The notes under the pieces were generated by a model. The model saw nothing but the letters and a program-made list of their open reading frames with translations. It did not search any database and had not been told where the DNA came from. A stretch of DNA of 52,311 nt, taken from positions 361,770 through 414,080 of the forward strand of contig BFEA01000588.1 of the NCBI GenBank assembly GCA_003427395.1. Direction: 5' to 3'. The stretch is from Chara braunii (taxonomy: Eukaryota > Streptophyta > Charophyceae > Charales > Characeae). This document shows positions 1 through 11,629 of this stretch, piece after piece. Position 1 is the stretch's first letter; every line of letters begins with the position of its first letter. A program made the position numbers and the translations under genes.

Positions 1-335
1 GCAAGAGATCATACATGAAAGAATCGGAGCATCTCCTACTAGCATGTGAGTGAAAAGCAAGAGTTACACTAGGCTATATCACAAGATTTGAGCAAAAGAT
101 CATCCATAAAAGAATCGGAGCATCTCCTACTAGCATATGAGTGAAAAGCAAGAGTTACACTAGGCTATATCACAAGATTTGAGCAAGAGATCATCCAAGA
201 AAGAATCGGAGTATCTCCTACTAGCATGTGAGTAAAAAGCAAGAGTTATACTAGGTTATATCACAAGATTTGAACAAGAGATTATCCATGGAAGAATCGG
301 AGCATCTCCTACTGGTATGTGAGTGAAAAGCAAGA
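1..335. repeat. 91-bp tandem satellite, about 3.7 copies
   Basis: Copies begin at 1, 92, 183 and 274, so the period is exactly 91 bp. Each carries the words AAGAATCGGAGCATCTCC and TATATCACAAGATTTGA with only a few substitutions between copies. The last copy ends near 335, where a purine-rich tract starts. The array probably continues to the left of the window. No coding potential. Confidence 0.95.
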
Positions 336-415
336 TCTTCATGAGACCAATAGAAAAGAGAAAAGGGAGAAGAAGAAGAAAAAGAGGAAGAAGAAAATGG
401 GATGGAGAAGGAAAA

Positions 416-458
<43 letters not shown>

Positions 459-668
459 GTGAAGAAGGACGGAAGAAGGAGAAGAGTGAAGAGAAGGAAG
501 AAAAAGAAGAAGAAGAAGAAGAAGAAGAAGAAGAAGAAGAAGAAGGTGAAGAAGGACGGAAGAAGGAGAAGAGTGAAGAGAAGGAAGAAGAAGAAGAAGA
601 AGAAGAAGAAGAAGAAGAAGGAAAGAAAATAAAAATAAGAAGAAGAAAAAGAAAAAGAAAAAGAAGAT
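336..668. repeat. GAA/GAG purine microsatellite with an internal 87-bp duplication
   Basis: Almost pure purine on the plus strand, dominated by GAA triplets. A block starting GGTGAAGAAGGACGGAAG occurs at 458 and again at 545, so an 87-bp segment of the tract has been duplicated. All three frames on both strands stay open (poly-Glu/Lys or poly-Phe/Ser), which is composition and not coding. Confidence 0.93.
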
Positions 669-1690
669 GGAGAAGAGTCTTCTTCCTTCCACTCACCTCC
701 TTGAAGCCTTGGAGATGGAGCCTCAACCTTGATGAAGCTTCCTCCTTCTTGCATAACTGTCTTATTGGCTATGGCTTCCTCCTTCCTCAAACCCCTCTCC
801 TTCCTCTCTTACTCTCTCCCAAGTTGCCACAAACTCCTATCACCATAGCTATGGAGTCCTCTCCTCTAGGAGGGCTGATGAAACTCCCTCTAGCCCCTCT
901 CTTTTCCTCACACCCTGGGGGCTATGGCGGATCACCTCCTTAGTGCCAGCCTCACTACCACTAGCCTCTAGAGCTCCTTTCCCTAGCTCATGGCCTCCAC
1001 CAAGCTCCCAAACTGGCATGGGTTCCCCTCTCCTCTCTCCAAGTGAAAGAGTGCTTCTATGAGCTCACTTGGGCAGTATGGGCACTCCTCATGCAATTGT
1101 GAATGTGGCGGGCTGAATTCCTAGCTTATGTAGGCTGAAACCAGCAGTCCAGCAGGTCCATGGGCCTCCCCATGTGCCTTGAGGTGAACCGAGGTACCCC
1201 CAAGGCAGAATTCCCCCACTAGGCCCTTCCGGAGGTACCCGGGCCTCTTTTTGGCCAAGTACATGCAGTCCGAGTGGTTGGTACCAACTTGGATTGCCTC
1301 TTGGCCTCCTTCGGCCCCCTTTTCACCTCACAAATGCTGCCCCCTTGGGTCCTAATGCCCAAGGGGCAGCTTTACTTGAGAGAAAAAAACCTAGTGGACC
1401 TTTTTCTCGTTTTTTTAAGTTTGTATCCCATTTTTGGTAGGCCGAGATATTTTCCTATGTAGCGGCACATTTTCAGCCTTGGATCTGGCTGAGATCCATG
1501 ACCAACAATATTCTGTGTCACCCCTAATTTTGCCCTTGCTTCAAATTTGAGCCCCTAAGTCCACTTTTTCAATTTTTGGTGCATCTGGCTCTCTTTTTGG
1601 GCTAAATGCACAGTTTTGTCTCTTTCCCTCTTTTGTTTCTTTCCATTTTGGGTTGCCACCTCATTCCGGAGCTAGCCGTTTTGAGCTGGC
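669..1690. other. pyrimidine-rich unique DNA, no gene recognised
   Basis: CT-rich sequence with short open frames only and no domain I recognise. From 1140 onward it has the same texture as the duplicated block that follows, so it may be the flank of the same repeat family. Confidence 0.5.
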
Positions 1691-4060
1691 CCACAAAAAA
1701 ACGGCTAGTTCTTCTCCACCATGAGATCTGATCTCAGATTCATGGCCCAAAAGAAAACCGGTCATTTCTCTTTTACATTTTCTCGCATTTTCTTCTTTTT
1801 AATTCAGATTTTATTGAGATATGGCCCCAAGGGCCATATCACTACAATCTGGATTGCCCTCCCTCATTCTAGAAGGGATGAGCTTACAGTTGGGACCTGC
1901 CAGTCCCTACTGTGCAGGTCCCAATAGGTCGGCACACTCTCCTCCACTCTTTTCTCCCTTTTTGTCTCATTCTCCCTCTATTTTCTCTCCTTTTTCTTTC
2001 TTTTTCTTTTATTTTTGTTGTGACAAGTGTCCAATAGCTGTGCACTCTCTTTCTAGGCCTTGAAGCCTCATTCATGGCCAGATTCATGGCTGGCACTTGG
2101 CCGTTATATCTCGGACTTCAACAATGGCACCCCCATACTCCTAGGGGGCTCAATTTTGTCTCCGTTTGTCCAATTTTTAGCCCCTTTTGCTCCAATTTTC
2201 CAAGGATAACCTTTTTCTCACGTTGAGCCTCTTGAGGCTCTATTTTCTTAGGCCTAGCTAGTCCGAGATATCTCGGACTGCTGGGCAGCCCTCCCAACAC
2301 TATTATTTCCTTCTCTTTTCTCTCATGACTCTCCCACTTGCCCCTACTAGTGCTTCCACTAGTGGTGCTAATATTTTTCACTGTCTAGCTCCTTGATCTC
2401 GACGGTGTCGTTCGCTTGCGCCATTATTTCTTGCGTTGGCTCATGGTTCCCTTGGGACATCCAAAGTCCCCGCCACTTTTCTCCATACTAGTTCCATTTT
2501 CTCGTCCCGCCGGTAGTCCCGCCGGTGCGTGTCCCGTTTTTCGACTTTTATTATTTGGGCCCTCTTGGTCCCCGGCAACATCCCGGACAGTGTCCCATTT
2601 TTATTCTTGGTGCCTCCTTGCCCTTGGTGGTCCCAACGTCTTTCCCTTAGGTCCCAGAAGTATGCCGCTTTTTCTAGACCGTGAGATCTCATCTCACAAT
2701 TGCCGTTTACCGTCTCCACTTGCCTTATGTCGAAATTGCTTCTTCCTAGCCTTTCGGGCTTGCCGTGGCTCATTTTCCTTTAGCCTAGGCATCCTCATGC
2801 AGTCCGTTATTTCTTGGACTGCAGTCATGGTCATTTTCCTAGTTCCACAGCCCCACAACTTACCCCATGCTAGAAGAAAATGAAGCGTTTGATTTCTAAG
2901 TGCATTCGAGCTCAATATTAGTTTCGGATGCACTTAAAACATGTGTTTCCCCTCCCCCATGCAATACGTTTTATTTCGGTTGCATGGGGCCTTGATTTTC
3001 TTCGATTTTCTCTGCAAAAATCAAAGAAAATCAAAATCCATTATAACTGCCATATTCCAGAATGAATCTGGTCACGGATGTATCTCCCAAAGTGACCGTT
3101 TCTTACCGTTAAGGCATTTTTCTCTTTTTTTTTCTTTTCTCTTTTTTTTTCTTTTTTTTTTCTTCCTTTCTTGGATAGTAGGAACCTGCCAGGCCCTACT
3201 TGTGGCATTCCCTACTGACGGCCAACTCACTCACTCCCTCTCACTCCTTTCGCCTTATTCTCCCACATTTTTCTTTTCTTTTCTTTCTATTTCTAGCATG
3301 CAAAGTGTCAAGTGGCCGTTAAGGCCATTTTCTAGGCCCCTCCTTTTAGTTTTGGCGCTTCCTATGCCCAAGGTGCAATCCGTTATATCTCGGACTGCAG
3401 TAACGGCCTTCCCATGTCCATGGGAACTTCCTTTTACCTCAAATTTTCTCCCACAATGACCCCTCCTACTCCGATTTTCTCTCGGAGACCTATTTTTCTC
3501 GTGGGGTCTCTTTTGACTCCATTTTCTTGAGGGAGGCTGATCCGAGATTTTTCAGATTGCTCCCATGCCTCCCACTCCATGTTTCTTTGCTTTTTCTTTT
3601 TCTTTTGGCCTTCCCGTTAGCTTCCGCTAGTGCTTGCACTAGCGGTGATAATATTTTTGGTCGTCAAGATCTTGATCTTGACGGTGCACCTTACCTTAAT
3701 TATTTTTCCCATATGTGGTGCCGCCGTTTCCTTTTGAGGCCTTCATATGTCCCCGCCAATTTCCCGTCGATGGTCCCCGACACTTGGTCCCGCCGGTGGT
3801 CCCCGACACTTTGTCCCGCCGGTGGTCCCCGACACTTTGTCCCGCCGGTGGTCCCCGACACTTGGTCCCGCCGGTGGTCCCCGACACTTGGTCCCGCCGA
3901 CACTTGGTCCCGCCGTCGGTCCCCGACACTTTGTCCCGCCGGTGGTCCTCGACACATTTTGCCCCGGATGCCATTATTTTTGCTTAGTCCCATGTGGCCC
4001 CGGGTGCCTTTCCCCAAGGTGTCCCACGTTCCTTGGGCGTTTTTCCGCCCCACGGTGACC
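1690..4060. repeat. degenerate duplicated block, offset about 1.28 kb
   Basis: A module containing CTAGTGCTTCCACTAGTGG, TAATATTTTT and CTTGATCTCGACGGTG at 2347-2408 recurs diverged at 3627-3686 (offset 1280). Upstream, the text GGACCTGCCAGTCCCTACT at about 1893 recurs at about 3183. A third internal motif, CCGTTATATCTCGGACT, appears near 2102, 2803 and 3381. Homology is clear only in patches, so this is an old duplication or an array of diverged units. No protein domain was recognised in any frame. Confidence 0.7.
3772..3956. repeat. 26-bp GC-rich minisatellite
   Basis: Unit GGTCCCCGACACTTGGTCCC plus GCCGGT repeats at 3772, 3798, 3824, 3850 and 3876, followed by a shortened and a variant copy. 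The period of 26 is not a multiple of three, so all six frames stay open and give apparently repetitive short proteins that should not be called genes. The older half of the 1.28-kb duplication (around 2500-2530) has only two GTCCCGCCGGT words, so the array expanded after duplication. Confidence 0.92.
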
Positions 4061-5159
4061 CCTCTCCCTTGTCTTTTCTCGCGCCTTGCGCGCGCCGGTT
4101 CCTTTGGTCGCGGGCCTCCACCCCGAGGCTCCCGTAGGTGGCCCCCATGTTGGCCCCTCATTCTCTAACTTCCCACGGCCCCCGGGCCGTCCGTCTCTCG
4201 ACTTCCTCATTCTTTGACACATCCGTGCCGCGTTTGCTGGTTCAAGGGTCCTTTGGCCTTAGTCTTGTTGAATCCCAACAGCCCTCCCGCCCTCATGCTA
4301 TGTTCTATGTGCCCCTATTCTTGCGCTTACTCTCTTGCCGTCGCTGGTTTTCTCCTCCTGTGGTTCTCACCCCAGGGCATCACTCCCTTCTGTGGCCTAA
4401 TCCTTCGTCTTTTCTCTCTCTTTCCTCCTTACTTCAGATTTCTCTGTCGTGCACAATTTGTCTATATTCAGTCTCTCGAGTGATGGGAAGTTATTCGGGA
4501 CCCACCGGTGCCGACAACGCGAACGGCATTGGCTGAGATCTGCTCGTACTTTGGGGAGCTGTTGACGTCACCAGCGGCATTATAGATAGGCTAGATAGGA
4601 TCTGCCATTTGCAGTCTAGGCGCAGAGCGCCAGATACGATGTCAACATTGGTGTTTTGTTGATGATGATGAGACTATTCCAATATTGTCACTTACGAGCT
4701 TTTGCAGTGCTCTTATTTGGTGGGACTCGTGTTGCAATTCTGTTTTTGGTTCGAGGTCACGACTATCTGGTCTCATGTGTATGATGCTGCTTTGTTTCTG
4801 AAGTACGTTATCGCTCATTTTCCTTGCATATTTCAATTTTGGGATTGTGGGGATCGAGAGGCCTACCGAGTTTTCAATTTCGACATTTTTAATTATTTTC
4901 TGGAAATTATTATTACTTGTGCAAAGTTCGCACTTTTCATTTTTGATTAGTGGCTCCTTATCTGGCGATTACTCCCACCCACCCCATCTATGCTGTTGCA
5001 TCCCCCTTCTACTCGTCTCCGTCTGTCTTCTGGTTCTCCCTGCTGCGGCATTGGTAAGTTGCCACGTCAGCAGGCCACGTTAGCAGTGACACGTCAGCCG
5101 ACAGCCTTGCCACTCCAGCAACAGTTCAGTGTCACATCAGCAGTCCCGCAGCCCATGCC
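4061..5159. other. leader of element I and unannotated flank
   Basis: No recognisable gene. From about 4500 the sequence leads toward the gag remnant at 5160 and may include that element's LTR or leader, but I found no matching second LTR in the window. At 5063-5140 a short motif (CACGTCAGC and variants CACGTTAGC, CACATCAGC) is repeated four times. Confidence 0.4.
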
Positions 5160-6085
5160 ATGAAGCAGATGGCAGGGGAAACAGTCGAGGCCTGCACGAC
5201 CTGGATGCTGAACATAATGGCCGAAGCCAAGCAAAGCGCAGACACGACAACATCCGCAAATATGAAAAAGGAGGAGGCGGCAGAGAAAAAATGTCAGCTT
5301 GCGGATGAACAACGTCGGAAGCACGGCGAAGGAGCAGCAAAGGCTGCCAATGAGAAACGCGACAGCGACGCGAGAATATATTCAAGGAGGAGAGAGATCT
5401 ACTCAAGCTGGCCGCGGAATGGAGACGGAGGCTGAAAACGGCGAAGTCATCAACAACAGACTCAAGATCTCGTCGTTGCTCTCCCGCTTCATAGACCTCC
5501 TGGCCACGTGCATTGCGCAGCAGGAGGATATCCACTACCTCGACGACATGGTCAATGACCACAAGAAGTCAGTCGCACAGTTGACCAGCCACATACAACT
5601 GCTGGAACAACTACCAATCGCGGCTCCAGGCGCCGGCTCCTCCAACTATGCTGATCGCCTCGACGTTTTGGAGATTGACGTAAGGACTCTCAAGACCAGT
5701 ATGCAACTACAGCAAGCAGCAACTCAACAACTTGAGCAGCAGATTTGCGCTGCAGCTGCCGGTCCTACCACGTCACCACACAAGAGCATCCCGAAATTGG
5801 ATGGTCAGCCGATCTTCTGTGGCGCAACGAAGACGGAACCCATCCTCGGTTTCGCCAGTTTGAACTCAAGCTGGAGATCCACAAGACCCGCGACGCCAGC
5901 AGGTGCACGTATTTATACTTCCGATCGAGGGACGCGTGGACAATATGCTGCCCACACACGGGGTAACAGTCTCCGAACTGCATACAAAGATCAGCTGGGC
6001 TGATCTGAAGGCAGCATGGCACAAGCGGTTCCAAGTGGAGCCGCCTGAACTTCAGGCAATGGACAAATTGCAGAAGTTCATCCAT
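5160..6085 (+). pseudogene. element I: Ty3/Gypsy gag, N-terminal part (frame-broken)
   Basis: The reading continues through three frames: an N-terminal Glu/Lys/Ala-rich helix (MKQMAGETVEACTTWML onward), a coiled-coil-like stretch (from about 5450, LLATCIAQQEDIHYLDDM), then a retrotransposon-gag type core after 5780 (FRQFELKLEIHKTRDASR; WADLKAAWHKRFQVEPPEL). The last block matches the helical capsid region of plant and algal Ty3/Gypsy gag proteins. Frame changes near 5390, 5450, 5830 and 5950 show that it is a decayed copy. The coding text stops at LQKF, where a 1.08-kb insertion begins, and resumes after 7163. Confidence 0.75.
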
Positions 6086-6241
6086 GGTAACCGCGGACCT
6101 GGACACCGAACACTTCCAGACTGCCTTCTGGACTAGTGTCTCAAACAGTCTGGACTGTCCGGTGATCTGAACATCATCGGACACCCGGACATCACCGGAC
6201 CCGGACAGTCCGGACTGGTACAAAATGTCCGGACCCAAACC

Positions 6242-6283
<42 letters not shown>

Positions 6284-6438
6284 AACGAAGAGAGAAAATA
6301 AATAAATAAATAAAAATTGCAAAAAAAAAAATGAATTATAAATCATTTTTGTGACTCCCACATTGTTTCCCCTAGTTTGTTATAATGCGGGTTCCCAGCA
6401 CGTGTTGCTCCCCACGAATAGATTGGAGCTTTGTTCCC

Positions 6439-6472
<34 letters not shown>

Positions 6473-6787
6473 GGGGGGGTGGGGGGTCGGGTGCGGGTGT
6501 TGGCAGGCACTTACCTGCTTTGCACTTTGTAGTTCAACCAATAGAGCACCCGTCTTGCAGCAAATCAACAAGCATATTCAACTACCAGATATGTAGACTT
6601 GCAAACTGTGCAAAGGAGGCACAAGACTAAAAAAACAGATAATTGTTTTTTGAAAAAAGTATGATTAACTTTGAACTTCGAACTTTAGATTTAGTAATTT
6701 AAGTTCATAACTTCATATATAACTTAAAAGTTCGAACTTTGCAGTTCAATTCAGAATTTCAGAGTCTTTAGACTGGCAACTTTGTCA

Positions 6788-6849
<62 letters not shown>

Positions 6850-7162
6850 AGCAGCAGGGGGCGGCACGTCGAAACGGGTGCTTGGAAATTGCTCAGGCCT
6901 ATCTGAAACCCGCCACCCGAAAAACCTGCAGTGTCTTGTGTCTGGATCTGTAGGCCCTGTCCGGTGGGGTGAAACGACACTGAAAAGTCACACCGTTATT
7001 TTTCGATGGGCGGCCAGGACCTAGAAAACTTCCTGGGCCGCCCCTTTTTTTTTCTGATTTTTACCCTGGGGGCCTCCATCCAGACATAAGGATCGGAGAC
7101 CGGACATCAGACATGTTGTTCCGGACTGTGTGGAACCCGGTCCGGACGTCCGGACGGTTACC
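6086..7162. mobile_element. short inverted-repeat DNA element inserted in gag
   Basis: This 1077-bp segment interrupts element I gag. It starts GGTAACCGCGGACC and ends GGTCCGGACGTCCGGACGGTTACC when the last two words are joined across 7133-7162, giving terminal inverted repeats GGTAACCG with CGGTTACC. Both ends carry many CCGGAC/GTCCGG words, including the palindrome CCGGACGTCCGG. The interior has two poly-A runs (6243-6275, 6442-6471) and a CT repeat. The flanks (GTTCATCCAT on the left, GTTCCATCAG on the right) resemble a target duplication but with an indel, so the duplication is not clean. No transposase is visible, so this is a non-autonomous element. Confidence 0.7.
6791..6845. repeat. 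CT dinucleotide microsatellite, about 27 units
   Basis: Uninterrupted CT repeat inside the 1.08-kb insertion. It creates open frames of Ser-Leu or Glu-Arg dipeptides that are not genes. Confidence 0.97.
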
Positions 7163-7588
7163 ACGGTTCCATCAGAAGACTTTGCTAAGTGGAGATTGGA
7201 TGGTCGAGTACCAACGCTTCGCATCCATGCCGGATTTGCGTATGGTCTTCAAAGGCATCAAACACTACTTCATTACGAGTCGTGTTCGACATTGTCAAAT
7301 GCTTTGACGCAAGTCGCCGAGACCCTCACCACAAGTGCGGAGCTCTTCGACAAGGCCGCACAAATCATTGTGACGAACACAAAAGCCAAGAAACTTGGTC
7401 GTTCGCCTTCTGTGGGCCCGAGCAGAGATCAACATCGGTCGAAAGTTGTCGTGGTCGCGACAGCAACACCGACCGACCCTTCAAGCGAGGCTGCTTCTTC
7501 TGCCGAGGCCCGAGGGAGACAGATTCGCAGCCGCCCGGGATGGTGGCCGCCTCGCCAAAGGCCGAGGACGCGACAAATTGAAGACTAA
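7163..7588 (+). pseudogene. element I: gag, continuation after the insertion
   Basis: Coding text resumes with FHQKTLLSGDWMVEYQRF in one frame and shifts near 7285 to CSTLSNALTQVAETLTTSAE. This is the C-terminal half of the capsid-like domain that belongs directly after LQKF at about 6080, so removal of the insertion makes one continuous gag. The tail (from about 7440) is Arg/Ser/Pro-rich, as expected for a nucleocapsid region, but no clean CCHC zinc knuckle is visible. Decayed by frameshifts. Confidence 0.72.
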
Positions 7589-8330
7589 CACCTCTTTAAA
7601 CCTTGGGCCCGGCGCAGCTGCTCAAGCACCTTGTAACCACTACGATCTATCGGAAAGCGTATACAAGATACGCACGAGATTCCGATATTGTTTGTGGTGC
7701 AACACAACCTCCATGAGACAGTCGCCTGTCCCACAAATGCCAAGGGGAAAACCCAGTTGGGAAAGTGAGCACCGCCCAGAGTGATGCGGCAACAGTCTCG
7801 GCGCCTTTGGAACTGGTTGTTGCACGAGCAACCTCCCTTAGTTCAGAGGCACATGAGGAAGTCAAAAATCCGCCCCTTTATTCTTACGAGGACTATGCTG
7901 CCCGAATCGTTCCTTCGTTGGGCACTTATGCTCAAGGACAAGATGTGTGCGTGGTTTCTTTTTCGTCCGGAAGAGGCGACAGTTTATCGTCTTCAAGTGG
8001 TTCTTCACGGGATTCAGCGCGCGAGTTCAACATAGAAGTCTTGGACCCGTTGACGTCCGAGGATTTCACATGACTTCCTCTCCCTACCACAGGCCGCTTG
8101 TCGGGACTGCAATGTGCAGCACTATGCGTTCATCTCCACACATACTTATTCGTCTATGCACCACCAACTTCGTCAACGGGTGACGAAGTTGCGGCGGAGG
8201 ACATCCTTGTATATGTTACCAAGGTGGCCCACGAGTTTCGCACACAACGGTACGACGACAACAACTCACCTATGGTGGGCCCACCGGGTGGGGTGCTCTG
8301 CTTGGGATGGAGACGGAGATGAAGGATGAG
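7589..8330 (+). pseudogene. element I: gag-pol linker region, unassigned
   Basis: From 7765 one frame runs to 8322 with a single TGA at 8071-8073 (TSEDFT, stop, LPLPTTGRLSGLQC). The protein contains EDILVYVTKVAHEFRTQRY and lies where a spacer between gag and protease would be. I do not recognise a catalytic motif. Element I coding ends near 8330, before any protease, RT or integrase, so the element is 3' truncated. Confidence 0.45.
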
Positions 8331-8748
8331 AGTGCAGTAAGATGGCACAACGCAGCTCCCACGCGGACTCCAACGAATGTACTCCAAATTGTGCGAATGT
8401 ATCATGACCCAAAGTACAGACTCTGGCTAGGGTATACCCCAGCGGACTGACTGGACTGGACTGGACTGGTTGGTAATGACAGAGGTACCGGCTTGGACTG
8501 GACTACCCCGAATACGACACAGGCCTGTGAGAATAGGCCAACCAGAGGTCCGCTACACGATCCTCGGCCTGCACCTAGATACAAGCACGCTTCCGCCAAT
8601 AAGCGGAACTTAACCAATGACAAAGAAAACCCAAGTAGTCTAGGATGCGAAGCAAGCTCCATACTGAGTCCATGCGATGCAACCTAGGATAGAAAATGTC
8701 ACAAAAACAACAAGGTCACAGTTAACAGCCTAAGTGAAAGCAAAAAGC
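8331..8748. other. junction between elements I and II
   Basis: No gene recognised. A GGACT pentamer is repeated at 8445-8470 (GACTGGACTGGACTGGACTGG). This stretch may hold the 3' non-coding end of minus-strand element II, but no LTR could be matched to the far side. Confidence 0.35.
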
Positions 8749-8920
8749 AACTAACTAGTATACATGTCCTAGGAAAGCAGAAAGTTATGACAACTAATCC
8801 TATAATGTTGGAGGCAGTAGCCTCAGTCCGGAAAAAAACTAACTAGTGTATAAGTCCTAAGAACAACAAAAGCAGAAACAACTAAATCCTAGAAATGTTA
8901 GAGGCAGTGACCTCTGCTTG
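8749..8920. repeat. 88-bp tandem duplication at the 3' end of element II
   Basis: AACTAACTAGT begins at 8749 and again at 8837. Both copies continue through GTCCTA, AGCAGAAA, ACAACTAA and GAGGCAGT. The second copy overlaps the end of the integrase reading frame, so the duplication copied the last coding codons and the first 3' non-coding bases of element II. Confidence 0.75.
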
Positions 8921-9748
8921 GAGAATGTGGCATGGGCCAAAGTAGCGACACCGAAAATTGTGAAGCGCGTCCGCTTCAAGCTGTAAGTGATGGGCGTCGA
9001 TAAGCACATCGTCACCGACTTTGAATGGATGACCCATCCTCGATCGGTTCGCACGTGTGGCCATGCGAGTCTGGGAAGCGGCTATATGCTCATGCGCGGT
9101 CTTCATGATCGACGTCATGTGTGCAACCCAATCATCCAGCGCGGGACAACTCGTGTCGGGGTGCAGCTATGACGGTCGAAGGAAGTCCGCGGGAACATGA
9201 GGGTAGCCGAGGTCGCAATAGTAAGGTAACATCCCCGTGGTTGGCGAGACAACATGGGCAAGATGGAGATCCCACTACTAGTCGTCACAAACAATCTTTC
9301 GGAGAATATCTCCGAGAAACCTGTTCGTGACCTTGGTCTGACCATCAGTCTGGGGATGGTAATATGAGGAGAAGCGGAGCTGGGTGTCGTACACCTCGTG
9401 GACCCGTCGCCAGAATCGGCTGGTAAAGCGCGGGTCACAGTCAGATATGATGCTCAGAGGTGAGTCGTGGTCACACACGACTCGGTCAAACACGATGTTG
9501 GCGATCTCACGTGCATTGATGGCACAGCGGCACGGAACAAAGCGTGCACGCTTCGTGAAGTGGTCGACGACGACCTGGATAGCATCATGACCGCGGGGGG
9601 TCGAGGGACGAAGAAGACCGATAAAGTCCATCGAGATGGACTGCCAACGACCCTCAGGGATAGGAAGAGGCTGGAGCAAACCATAAGGCAGGTGGTTCGC
9701 ACTGTTCACCTCCTGACAGGTGGGACACTCTGTGACGTAGTCCTTCAC
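8882..9748 (-). pseudogene. element II: integrase core and C-terminal domain
   Basis: Zinc-finger cysteines (CPTC) lie at residues 8-11 of the longest frame, then the rve core: D41 in SMDFIG, D103 in SDCDPRF, and K139 in DGQTKVTNR where the third catalytic residue Glu is expected. The spacing between D103 and K139 is 35, so this is a DD35E integrase with E changed to K (codon at 9334-9332, GAG to AAG by one transition). The frame then meets two adjacent TAG codons and continues through PYYCDLGY to the C-terminal HPFKVGDDVLIDAHHLQ block, ending at 8882. No chromodomain was seen. Confidence 0.85.
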
Positions 9749-10460
9749 AAAGTTCTTGCGCCTCGGCCAGACTTACGGGTGGCTCACATGAGCCAACGTC
9801 TTGAGGAAGCCCATATGACCGGCGGCTGCCTGGTCATGGAACTCTGCTACTCCCCGGACATGTAGTTGTCCAGTGGAGGAAACACAAATACGGGCCTCTC
9901 TCGTGCCCTGTGAACCGTGCCAATACACAAGACCGTTGTCCCCGAGAGAGTAGTTCGGGATGGTCTTACCACTCCGAAGGGTCGCATGGATGTCACGATA
10001 GTCGGGGCAGTGGCGGTACTGAGTGCGAAACTCCTCGGTCACCGAGTGGTTGATGGTGGTGACCGAAATGGCAGCGAGATGGATCTGCTCCAGATTATGG
10101 TCAGGGCGTCGGGATAAGGCATCTGCGACCCGATTGGTCTCACCCTTTATGTGCTCAGTGGTGAAACTAAACTCGGATAGGTCACGCCACCAGCGAGCCT
10201 GTCGAGGAGCGAGCTTCGGCTGTGTCAGAAAAATCTGGACAACAGAGTTGTCCGTGCGCACCGTGAATGGTGCCCCGTGCAGGTAGTGACACTAGTGCTG
10301 AGTGACATAAACTACTGAGCGAACCTCACGTTCATCCGCAGTGTTGTTTATCTCGGCGGGCAGGAGCTGACGGGAGTAGAAGGCTATCAGACAATCACAT
10401 GAGCGAGACTCGACAGTGTCGTCCTCGACGATGGTAGGATAATAGTCAAAATAAGGCTCG
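9749..10460 (-). pseudogene. element II: RNase H and integrase zinc-binding region
   Basis: Minus-strand text CLIAFYSRQLLPAEINN and DEREVRSVVYVTQH leads to HGAPFTVRTDNSVVQ, giving the typical RNase H D/E/D pattern (the first D is in TTDASDFALGAVL of the adjoining frame). A TAG at 10294-10292 replaces what is normally Trp before the HYLHGAPF block. KGETNRVADALSRRP closes the RNase H domain. The histidine part of the integrase zinc finger (AAAGHMGFLKTLAHVSHP) follows and ends in a TAA at 9775-9773. A low-complexity Pro-rich insertion at 10470-10590 shifts the frame relative to RT. Confidence 0.8.
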
Positions 10461-11120
10461 TCAGCAGCTGAACGAGTAGGCGTCAGGCGGGAAGCAGTGG
10501 TAGGGGTAGGGGGGTGGGAAGTGAGGGATGCGAGGATAAAAAAAATTAGGAGAGGAGGGGAAAATTTGAGAAAGCACTGCTCCTAAAGCAAAGTCTGACG
10601 CATCGGTGGTAAGGATAAAAAGGCAATCAAAATCGGGTAGGTGAAGAACCGGTGTATATGTCACCGCCTTCTTGAGGGCGCGGAAGGCGTCCTCGTGGAG
10701 GGGTGTCCAAACCCATGGCGGGTTCTTTCGGAGGAGGGTGGAGGTAACGACGTAGGAATACCTAGCGTGTCCTTGGATGAAATTACTATAGTAGTTAGTG
10801 AGGCCAAAATTGTAGCGAAGCTGCTTAGCAGATGTGGGGACGGACCACTCCGCAATAGCAGTAATCTTCGCGTCGTCCATATGGAGACCCTTGTCAGACA
10901 CGTAGTGTCCTAGAAAGTTCACTTTGTGTTGGGAAAAGCGGCACTTACTGAGCTTGGCATAAAAGTCATGCTTGCGTAAGCGTTGTAGGACATCGCAGAG
11001 GAGTCTGAGATAGTCTTCTAAGGTACGACTGTAGACCAGGATGTCATTTAGGTATACGAGAACGTATTCTTCAAGGATGTCCGTGAAGATATTGTTTATC
11101 GCCCTCTGGAAGGTGGCGGG
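10461..11120 (-). pseudogene. element II: reverse transcriptase, second half
   Basis: Minus-strand coding resumes after the insertion with ATFQRAINNIFTDILEEY, then VYLNDILVYSRT. The active-site box, normally YLDD, reads YLND (AAT at 11048-11046, a single G to A transition from GAT), so one catalytic aspartate is lost. The connection follows (KVNFLGHYVSDKGLHMDD) and the start of RNase H (TTDASDFALGAVLSQ). The N-terminal half of RT lies at 12640-13083 beyond the 1.5-kb insertion. Confidence 0.87.
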
Positions 11121-11363
11121 CTACGTGACCCCCACGGTCGCGGATCCTGCGGCCACGGCCGAGGCCGAGGCTGCACGACCGAGTTTCTTTGCGGTCGCGC
11201 CAGGCTCAGGCGAGGGCGCACGTGGGAAGTCGACGCGCGACCCAGGCCTGCGCACGTCCTCCTCTATACGACTACGCAAAAAAAAAAAATAATAATAATT
11301 TTTTTGGGGGGGGGGCGGTTTTTGTTGAGTACCGAAATTAATTTAAAAAATAGAAAAAAAAAA

Positions 11364-11366
11364 TTG

Positions 11367-11404
<38 letters not shown>

Positions 11405-11423
11405 AATTGATTGATTGATTGGC

Positions 11424-11468
<45 letters not shown>

Positions 11469-11487
11469 AATTGATTGATTGATTGAC

Positions 11488-11544
<57 letters not shown>

Positions 11545-11581
11545 GATTGATTGCCTAGTTGATTGATTGTTTGGTTGATTA

Positions 11582-11629
<48 letters not shown>

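Noticed and set aside
323-943. Long plus-strand ORF, poly-Glu/Lys
   Set aside because: It is the translation of a GAA microsatellite. All frames on both strands are open, so it carries no evidence of coding.
3696-4161. Several overlapping repeat-protein ORFs
   Set aside because: A 26-bp period keeps all frames open. The different frames give unrelated repetitive peptides.
8882-9118. Integrase chromodomain
   Set aside because: The frame ends soon after the GDDVLIDAHHLQ block, and I see no aromatic-cage chromodomain text.
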